From NCBI RefSeq assembly GCF_010501055.1, contig NZ_QVMO01000008.1, forward strand, positions 123,760-187,759: a DNA stretch of 64,000 bases, written 5' to 3'. This DNA comes from Dysgonomonas sp. 521. Its GTDB lineage: Bacteria > Bacteroidota > Bacteroidia > Bacteroidales > Dysgonomonadaceae. How positions within the stretch are numbered: position 1 is the stretch's first letter; every line of letters starts with the position of its first letter. The notes beneath the pieces are model-generated. The model made no database searches. It saw only the letters and a list, made by a program, of their open reading frames with translations, and had not been told where the DNA came from. The position numbers and the translations under genes are program-made. Positions 20,966 through 28,700 of this stretch are shown here, piece after piece.

Positions 20966-21904
20966 TTATATTTTTATCCTCTTGATATTCAGTTTATCTA
21001 TATCCATAGTCCCTAACTTGAGTTTTTGCCCGTTGGCTAAATGCCCTACATGGTCGAGAGGCATGTCCCTGACCTGACTGAAGAATTTGGTGGCGGCAGT
21101 ATCGACAGCCACGATGTCCTGGGATATGAACAAGCCTTTCGTATTTACGACATCCGAAGCAGACCTTCCCTGTGGCCCGTTTGTCTTCACGATGCGGTAT
21201 GCATCCACAACATTCAGTACCGGCTTTTTAGAATAGGTGCATATATCGGCGATACATTGCTGCAGCCCGCTTCCGTGAAATATTCGCCTGTCCCATACAA
21301 TACCCATATAGTTCTTCATGGAGATGGTAAGGTTTGCCCCGCCATGATGTTTTAACACAGGTACGTTTATCCATGCATCGCAGTCGAGAATGGCCTGGTG
21401 TATCTTGGCGTTTTTCAGTGTGACTCCCTTCGGTAAGGATACGCTGCGGTAATATGATTCTTCGTGCGCGGGTACGACCTTTGCTCCGGCGGCTTTGGCT
21501 GCGGCTTCGATGCCACTGTTTTTATAGCATTTCAGCCAGTCGTCGCATGTATGGTCGAATACGGTAACTTCCTTGGCTCCGGCAGCAAGGCACTGGCGGA
21601 TAATTTCACTTACCAGTTTAGGATTGGTATTGCCTGCTAGCTCAGGTGTTTTGTCCCACCCGATATTTGGCTTAACTACAACTTTATACCCTTTCTTGAT
21701 AAATTTACTCATTCCTCCCATTTCTGAGATTGCCCGTTTAAACATGGCTTCGGGCTCTCCGCCCATTACTGCCACCATGTCTATAGGCTTACCAGTCTGG
21801 GTGCTTTCGAGCGTTTGGGCCAGTACGTCCATGCCTCCGCTGGCTTTTATTGTTGCGGCTGCTCCGGTAAGCGCTATCGCTCGTAAAAAATTTCGTCTGT
21901 CCAT
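20966..21904 (-). CDS. DUF362 protein with twin-arginine-type signal
   Basis: 312 residues. The N-terminus DRRNFLRAIALTGAAATIKA has the RRxFL pattern of a Tat signal, so it is probably exported folded. The body matches DUF362: VVVKPNIGWDKTPE, TVFDHTCDDWLKCYKNSG, INVPVLKHHGGANLTISMKNYMG and DIVAVDTAATKFF. DUF362 proteins often accompany iron-sulfur proteins, as here, but the reaction is not known to me. The gene precedes the polyferredoxin by 21 bp. An IS element is inserted 37 bp upstream of its start codon, so its native promoter has probably been displaced. Confidence 0.88.
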   Translation of the reverse strand: MDRRNFLRAIALTGAAATIKASGGMDVLAQTLESTQTGKPIDMVAVMGGEPEAMFKRAISEMGGMSKFIKKGYKVVVKPNIGWDKTPELAGNTNPKLVSEIIRQCLAAGAKEVTVFDHTCDDWLKCYKNSGIEAAAKAAGAKVVPAHEESYYRSVSLPKGVTLKNAKIHQAILDCDAWINVPVLKHHGGANLTISMKNYMGIVWDRRIFHGSGLQQCIADICTYSKKPVLNVVDAYRIVKTNGPQGRSASDVVNTKGLFISQDIVAVDTAATKFFSQVRDMPLDHVGHLANGQKLKLGTMDIDKLNIKRIKI

Positions 21905-21940
21905 AAGTTCTGAGTTATAAGTTATGTGTAATGAATTATC

Positions 21941-23246
21941 ACTAGTGTCCGGTTATAAATCAAACAGTTTCAACTGTTTATCGTCACCAGGACTTATTGA
22001 TTTGTAATTATTTTTTGTAAACAGTTCATCTATAGGCACTTTTTCAAAAAGAGTAAGACTGAAGATCTGTAATAAAGTGTAGAGCGAATGCTCCAAACCT
22101 AGTCTTTTCTTTGCGATAGCCACAAGCAGGTATGTGCAAACAGCTGTCCAGATCTGACAACATACCGCATTGTAGCTTGTGCCATAAAATGTTTTAATAC
22201 GAAGGTGCTGCTTTATCCATTTGAAAAACAGCTCAACCTTCCAGCGTTCTTTGTATAACTGAGTTATAAGCAAGGCGTCTAACTCAAAGTTATTCGTCAG
22301 AAAGATGTAAGTGTTAGAAGTCTCTTCATCAATAAACTTTATCCTTCGGATTAACTGGGGATAATCTTTCTTTGAATAGTGACTTTTAAACCTTACAGAT
22401 TGATCACATCTGAGCCCGGTAGATTTATCTACAGACCGGCTATATACTCTGATCATGGCTGTGTTACTTTTCGCCCGGGTAATAAAAAATGCCCCTTTTT
22501 GATCCATGTTATATAGCCTGTCCAAATCCAGATAGCCTCTATCCATTACATAGATAGCACCGGGTTCAATCGTGATATGGTCCAGTATGTTGACATCATG
22601 CACACTTCCGTCTGTTATCTCTATAAAAGTCGGAATAGAACCTCGCAGGTCTAACAATACGTGAGCCTTTACGGCTCCTTTGGCCTTGCGAAACCTGGCC
22701 CACGGAAACAAGGATAGGCATAAGTCTATTGTTGTACTATCCAAGGCGTAAGCCATATTGTCAACATCAAGCAAAAAATCATTGTCTGTTTTATACAGTT
22801 TTCGTGCTTCTATTATCAGCACTTGTGCGAAATCTGCATAAATCCGCCAATCGCGATTTTCATTAGCCTCTGCTAATGTAGATTTAGAAACCGCCCGTTT
22901 TATGCCGCTATGGTATAATTTATTGGATAGCGCTTTCAAGCAGGCTTCGATATCTCTCAAACTTTCTCTGTAGGTGAGCTGGGCAAAGCTCATTACATAG
23001 AAATGTTCGCGACAAGTAAAGGTTCTTACTTTGTAATTGCCTTTATATTTTGTTACACATTTATTAAACTCATAGTCCGGAAGAAATGACATCAATTGAG
23101 CAAACACGGTTTTTCCTACGTTCATACTTTTGCGCTTTTAACGCAAAGATGAGAAAATTCAAATCGAAAAATCAAAGAACGTGCTCACTCCCCTTTATCC
23201 ATAAGGGTTTTAACGATGTCAATATTTTCTAAACCGGACACTAGTG
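21941..23246. mobile_element. IS4-family insertion sequence
   Basis: About 1.3 kb, bounded by inverted repeats: ACTAGTGTCCGGTTATAA at the left and TTCTAAACCGGACACTAGT at the right, 12 matching bases plus a partly matching tail. It carries one transposase gene on the minus strand. The flanks (ATTATC left, GATAAT right) extend the symmetry outwards, so the exact ends and target duplication cannot be fixed. It looks intact and lies between the DUF362 and flotillin genes. Confidence 0.9.
21953..23125 (-). CDS. IS4-family DDE transposase
   Basis: 390 residues, apparently full length. The N-terminal DUF4372-like domain (FAQLMSFLPDYEFNKCV, residues about 7-75) is followed by a DDE domain: first Asp in YALDSTTIDL, second Asp in YVMDRGYLDLDRL, and the YREK box YKERWKVELFFKWIKQ with exact Y-2-R-3-E-6-K spacing. 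The stop codon lies 12 bp inside the left end of the element. Confidence 0.95.
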   Translation of the reverse strand: MNVGKTVFAQLMSFLPDYEFNKCVTKYKGNYKVRTFTCREHFYVMSFAQLTYRESLRDIEACLKALSNKLYHSGIKRAVSKSTLAEANENRDWRIYADFAQVLIIEARKLYKTDNDFLLDVDNMAYALDSTTIDLCLSLFPWARFRKAKGAVKAHVLLDLRGSIPTFIEITDGSVHDVNILDHITIEPGAIYVMDRGYLDLDRLYNMDQKGAFFITRAKSNTAMIRVYSRSVDKSTGLRCDQSVRFKSHYSKKDYPQLIRRIKFIDEETSNTYIFLTNNFELDALLITQLYKERWKVELFFKWIKQHLRIKTFYGTSYNAVCCQIWTAVCTYLLVAIAKKRLGLEHSLYTLLQIFSLTLFEKVPIDELFTKNNYKSISPGDDKQLKLFDL

Positions 23247-23268
23247 ATAATATTTAAAACTATAAAAG

Positions 23269-23340
23269 ATGATATGTATATTAGTTGCCTGTATTATTGC
23301 ACTGACAGTCAGTCTGTATGAATTGATAATTTTAACCTAG
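23269..23340 (+). CDS. Possible 23-residue hydrophobic microprotein upstream of the flotillin gene
   Basis: A short frame starting ATG encodes one hydrophobic stretch (MICILVACIIALTVSLYELI, then ILT) that could span a membrane. It lies just outside the IS right end and 50 bp before the flotillin gene. It could be a real leader or microprotein, or the remnant of a gene cut by the IS. There is no clear ribosome binding site. Confidence 0.2.
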   Translation: MICILVACIIALTVSLYELIILT

Positions 23341-23390
23341 ACGAGAACATATTATTAAATAAATTAACACTAATATAAAACTAAATTACT

Positions 23391-25613
23391 ATGGAACAAA
23401 TAATCATTATCATTGCAGGAGCCGTAATTTTTATCGGACTGGTAATTGTAGGCTTACTTGCATCATTTTACAAAAAGATTCCTCAGGGAAAAGCGATTGT
23501 GCGCACAGGTGTCGGAGGCTCACATGTCGCATTCAATAAGGGAATGTATGTTATTCCGGTATTCCACAAAATGGAAATTATGGATATCTCTCTGAAAAAG
23601 GTGCAGATAGAGCGAATGGAGCATGACGGATTGATATGTAAAGACAATATCCGTGCCGATATTAAGGTAGCCTTCTTCGTAAGGGTAAACAAGTCGGTAA
23701 ACGATGTTATCAACGTAGCTCAATCTATTGGCTGCGAGCGTGCCAGCGACATCTCAACATTGAAGGATATCTTTGAAGCCAAATTTTCGGAAGCATTGAA
23801 AACTGTAGGTAAGAAGTTTGACTTTATCGAACTGTACGAAGCCCGCCGTGAATTCCGAGACGAGATTATTAATATCATCGGTACCGACCTCAATGGCTAT
23901 GTACTCGACGACTGTGCCATCGACTATCTGGAACAGACAGAACTGAAATTCCTAAGCCCGGATAATATCCTCGACTCGGAAGGTATAAAGAAGATCACTG
24001 ACCTGACAGCAGCACAGAATATCAAAGCCAATCTTATCCGCAGGGAAGAAGAGAAGGTGATTAAGAAACAAAACGTGGAAGCACGTGAGGCTATCCTTGA
24101 ACTGGAAAGGCAATTGGCAGAAAAAGAAGAAAAGCAAAGACGAGAAATTGATAATGTAAAGGCGCGTGAAGAAGCCGAAATTCAGAAAGTACGCGAAGAA
24201 GAACGCCTGAAATCTGAAACCGTAAGAATCAGTACCGAAGAAAGTCTTGCTGTACAGGAAGAAAACAAGCTTCGCCAGATTATCATTGCTGAGAAGAATA
24301 AACAACGCACCGAGGCCGTTGAAGCAGAACGCGTAGAAAAAGACCGTTCGCTGGAACAAACAGAGCGCGAGCGTATTGTTACACTGGCCCAGATTGATAA
24401 AGAACGTGTAATTGAGATTGAAAAGAAAAATATTCAGGATGTAATCAAAGAGCGTGTACAACTGGAGAAAGGTGTTGTGGAAGAACAACAAAATATGAGA
24501 GATATTGAAGCTTTCAGAACTGTTGACCGTCAGAAACAGGTGGGTATAACTACAGCAGCACAGGAAGCAGAACAACGCTTAATAGAAACAGTAAAAGCTG
24601 CTGAGGCGAAAAAACTGGCTGCCGAACAGAAAGCAAAAGAGTTACTGATAGATGCAGAAGCACAAAAAGAAGCATCTGCCAAACAAGCAGAAGCCCGCAA
24701 GATATTAGCGGATGCCAAAGCTCGCGAAGATGCAACTTATGGACTGGCAGAAGCAGAAGTGATCAAAGCCAAAGCAGAAGCACTCGAATTGCAGGGAACT
24801 ACAGAGGCTGTTGTTATTGAGAAGAAAGCCAAAGCAGAAGCCGTTGGTATCGAAGCCAAAGCAGAAGCTAAGAAGAAAGAAGGTCTTGTAGAGGCAGAAG
24901 TTACTAAAGAAAAAGCATTGGCATCGGCTACCGGAGAAGCCAGTATTATAGAAAAAACTTCGCTGGCAGAAGCCAAAGCAATAGAAGCTAAAGCTAAAGC
25001 GGAAGCAAGTGGTATCGAAGCTAAAGCAGATGCGAAGAAGAAAGAAGGATTGATGGAAGCCGAAGTGACCAAAGAAAAAGCATTGGCGGAAGCAACCGGA
25101 ATAGAAGAAAAAGCTGCTGCAATGAAGAAACTCGACGGAGTGGGTAAAGAGCACGAAGAATTTAAACTCTCCCTACAGAAAGAGAAGGAGGTGGAACTGG
25201 CTCAAATCAGCATACAGAAAGACATTGCGGATGCACAGGCTCTTGTATTATCCGAAGCGCTTAAGAATGCTGACATCGACATCGTGGGCGGTGAAACAAT
25301 GTTCTTCGACAATATCGTTAAACAGATATCCAATGCCAAAGGCTTTGACCGCTTAGTGAACGAAAGCGAAAACGCTACCCAGATTAAGAAAGCCCTCTTG
25401 GGAGACGGAAAGTCGGAAGGAGATTTATTGGAACGCATCAGGTACTATGCTAAGATGACCGGTATCTCTACCGAAGATGTGAAAAATCTGAGCATTGCCG
25501 CCCTAATCCTGAAAATGCAGGGACAAGTAACCAGCGATGAGGATAAAGGATTCCTGAGCAACTTGCTTAGCATGGCAAAATCGATGGGTATATCCAATAA
25601 GAAACTGAAATAA
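23391..25613 (+). CDS. Flotillin-like SPFH/Band 7 protein (YqiK type)
   Basis: 740 residues. One N-terminal transmembrane helix (residues about 3-26) is followed by an SPFH/Band 7 domain (about 30-210; FYKKIPQGKAIVRTGVGG, FFVRVNKSVNDVINVAQSIG). Next comes a long Ala/Glu/Lys-rich coiled coil (about 215-600) and a helical C-terminus. The coiled coil contains a duplicated unit of about 32 residues at about 484-515 and 539-570 (both contain KKKEGL, EAEVTKEKALA and ATG). Flotillins form large membrane-bound oligomers that organise envelope domains. It is 104 bp upstream of a giant AAA ATPase on the same strand, which suggests joint function. No NfeD-like partner is seen next to it. Confidence 0.9.
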   Translation: MEQIIIIIAGAVIFIGLVIVGLLASFYKKIPQGKAIVRTGVGGSHVAFNKGMYVIPVFHKMEIMDISLKKVQIERMEHDGLICKDNIRADIKVAFFVRVNKSVNDVINVAQSIGCERASDISTLKDIFEAKFSEALKTVGKKFDFIELYEARREFRDEIINIIGTDLNGYVLDDCAIDYLEQTELKFLSPDNILDSEGIKKITDLTAAQNIKANLIRREEEKVIKKQNVEAREAILELERQLAEKEEKQRREIDNVKAREEAEIQKVREEERLKSETVRISTEESLAVQEENKLRQIIIAEKNKQRTEAVEAERVEKDRSLEQTERERIVTLAQIDKERVIEIEKKNIQDVIKERVQLEKGVVEEQQNMRDIEAFRTVDRQKQVGITTAAQEAEQRLIETVKAAEAKKLAAEQKAKELLIDAEAQKEASAKQAEARKILADAKAREDATYGLAEAEVIKAKAEALELQGTTEAVVIEKKAKAEAVGIEAKAEAKKKEGLVEAEVTKEKALASATGEASIIEKTSLAEAKAIEAKAKAEASGIEAKADAKKKEGLMEAEVTKEKALAEATGIEEKAAAMKKLDGVGKEHEEFKLSLQKEKEVELAQISIQKDIADAQALVLSEALKNADIDIVGGETMFFDNIVKQISNAKGFDRLVNESENATQIKKALLGDGKSEGDLLERIRYYAKMTGISTEDVKNLSIAALILKMQGQVTSDEDKGFLSNLLSMAKSMGISNKKLK

Positions 25614-25626
25614 GTCAATTTAAAGA

Positions 25627-25679
25627 TTCAATGATTTAAAGATAAATGACTTATAATTAGCAATTTTTAAATCATTGAA
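25627..25679. repeat. Intercistronic hairpin between the flotillin and AAA genes
   Basis: TTCAATGATTTAAA at 25627-25640 is perfectly inverted at 25666-25679, and the pairing extends outward (TTTAAAG / CTTTAA) past one bulged base, giving about 20 bp with a 25-nt loop. There is no T-run, so it is not a standard terminator; it may set mRNA stability or the expression ratio of the two genes. Confidence 0.6.
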
Positions 25680-25717
25680 CTTTAACCCTTAAACTTTAAA
25701 CCCTAATCTTAACCAAT

Positions 25718-28700
25718 ATGCAAGATTTGGATAAAAATAAAACTGTTGAAACGTTGGAAGCCGGTACTTATGAAATCATAAGAAAACGCCTCCAGACCCA
25801 GAAAGATGTCCTCACCGACCGCCTTAATTCATTGAATGGGGCGAGAAAAGACGTCTTCACTTCAACAGACTTTTCCCTTATAGCAAACCAACGCATAAAT
25901 ACGGAGAACAATTGTGTCTCACGCGGTATCCTAGCACTGGGCAACCTGTGTATCTTCGGTTATAATGTCCATTTCGGATTGCGGTCGGATATACAGCTTA
26001 GCGATGTTTTCAGTATTTATCTGTTCGAAAATAATCAATTTACCCCTCAGACACTTGAACTGATAGAAGACCCCAACTTTATCACTGATTACAAAAACCT
26101 TTACAAATACTACAGGGACTCTATATTTTCCAAGTTCAGGAGAACGGAGAATTATCTCTATATGGTTTTCCAGACCAGCAAAAATATAGATGACCTCAAA
26201 GCCTTCAAGTGGTTGATAAAAGGGAATAAACTTATATATCAGGACGACAGAAGTATTCATGAGGTCGTAAAAGCACCACAACACGAATTCAAATGGATTA
26301 AAACCACATTGGAAGACCGTCGCCTGGGTGTTCATCCGCATGTGTCTATCCTCGATAAAGTGTTTATCGAAGCCATTGGCGGTGATATCACATTCAAGGT
26401 AGAAGACAATACAGATACAGGTAAAGGTATTTATTCCGAAAAGGTAGAAAACAAAGACCAGCAACTTGATGATGCAGAATACTATTATGCCGACCTTGGT
26501 AATCTTATTTTGGTGCGCATAAAACCTTATCAGGAAGATTATAGGACATTTGTATTTAATACCCGTACCAAAGAGGTACATAATATAAAGATGCTGAATG
26601 ATGCCGGCATTTTGTTACCTGATAATCATGGTGTTATTTTCCCGAATGGATATTATTTGCAAAATGGTGAATATAAAATATTTGATAGCGAACTCAATAA
26701 CCTTGAGTTTTTCCGCAAGGTAATTTCCCCCAATGGAGAAGACTTCCTGTATATATTCTACCAAAACGAGCGCAATACTTATGTGCTGATGTCGTACAAC
26801 ATCATCAGGCAACAGGTAGAGACTCCGATTATTTGCAATGGCCATACACTATTCCATGATGGAACATTGATATTCTTCCGTTCCGAACTGGAGGCTACAC
26901 GCCACCATCAGGTACAGATATGGCAAACACCATATTCACACAGGCTGATAGAGAATTACGAGAAGCGTGACAATATTCTGTACAAGATAGGAAACAAGGA
27001 TATTGTAAAGGCTATGGCCGAATGTCAGGATGTAATTTACCTGATTAATAAGGAAGATACCTACGAAGGCCTTTACGAAGATATTCTAAAGAAATCGAAC
27101 GATATCATCGATGCCTACTTTTGGGTATCCGACCAGGCCACTTATCAACTATCGGAGCCTTTATCCCAGATTAAAGAAATTGCCAATACGGCGATTGATG
27201 AATTTGAAAAAGTAAAAGCTCAGAAAAAGCATTCTGCAGAATTATTAGAAGAGGCTACAAATAAGGTAGAAGCTCTTCTGTTTTCTATCAAGAATGCGAA
27301 ATTCGATTCATTAGAAAAGTTAGTAAAACTTTTGGCTGATACCCGCAGGATGCAGGGAGAAGTCATTGAATTGAATAATCAGAAATATATTGATGCAGAG
27401 CAAATAAACGAGCTGAAAGAAACTCTGATTGCCACAGGCAACAAGCTTTCGGACAAGACTGTCGAATTCCTGTTGAGAGACGAAGCCCTGATTCCGTATG
27501 AAAATATGGTAACAGAGCAAAAACAGGAAGTAGAGAAAGTACAGAAAGTCATTGATGCCAATAAGATAGAGGACAACTGTAAACTGATTTCGTCAGAACT
27601 GGAATTGTTGATTGACATCCTCAATAGCCTGAAAATTGATGATACAACACAGACAACGAAGATTATTGAAAAAATCTCTTTGATTTTTGCATCACTGAAC
27701 GAAGTAAGGGCATTGTTAAAGAAAAAGATCGATTCTCTGAAAAGCAAGGAAGCCTCTGCCGAGTTCAGGGCACAATTAACATTGCTGGAACAAAGTATTG
27801 TCAACTATCTGGAACTGGCGACCTCCCCTGAAAAAAGTGATGAATATTTTACAAAGGTAAGTGTTCAGATAGAAGAACTGGAAAGTAAGTTTGCTGACTT
27901 CGACGATTTTATTTTGGTCATATCTGATAAAAGAAATGAAGTTGTAAAAGTATTCGATAGCCGTAAGGCACAATTGATAGAGCAGATTAACAGGCGTACT
28001 TCCTCATTAGAGCAGATTGGGCTTCGTGTATTGAAGAATGTGGAGAATAAGGCGCAGTCATTCAAATCGAAAGAAGAGATACAGGCGTTTTATTCGGCAG
28101 ACCTGATGGTAGACAAAGTGCGCAAGCTGGCTGACGATTTACGGGAGCTTGGAGATGTGTCGAAAGCTGAAAACCTTGAAAACAGCCTGAAAACATCGTT
28201 AGAGGATGCTTTGCGTATTCTGAAAGATAAGACGGAGTTGTTCGTTGACGGCGAGAATATTATAGCGCTCGGCAACCATAAATTTGCAGTCAACAAGCAG
28301 TCTATGGACTTAACGGTAGTCAGGCGCGAAGATAAGTTGCTTTATCACCTGACCGGGACGAACTTCTACCACGAACTGAGGGACGGTGATATTATCCGTT
28401 ACCGTGATATCTGGGAGCAGGAGGTTGTCTCCGAAAACAGGAATGTTTACCGTGCGGAGTATCTGGCTTATCAGGCATTTGAAGAAAGTTTGAAAAACAA
28501 AAATTTCAATATTCAGGAATTTATTTCCCGGAAAGTAGATCAAAGTTACTCGGAGTCTTATCTGAAAGGTGTGCATGATTTTGATGCGATCAAGATTTAC
28601 GAAAGTTTGGTTGCTATACATACACAACTCGGACTCTTGTCATTCCGCCCTCAGGAGCGTGTTGCGGCACAATTGTTCTGGCACAGTGTAGATAAAGAAG

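Noticed and set aside
24530..25438. Long antisense frames in the flotillin gene (Ala/Phe-rich)
   Set aside because: They are complements of the Ala/Glu/Lys-rich coiled coil, where stop codons on the other strand are rare.
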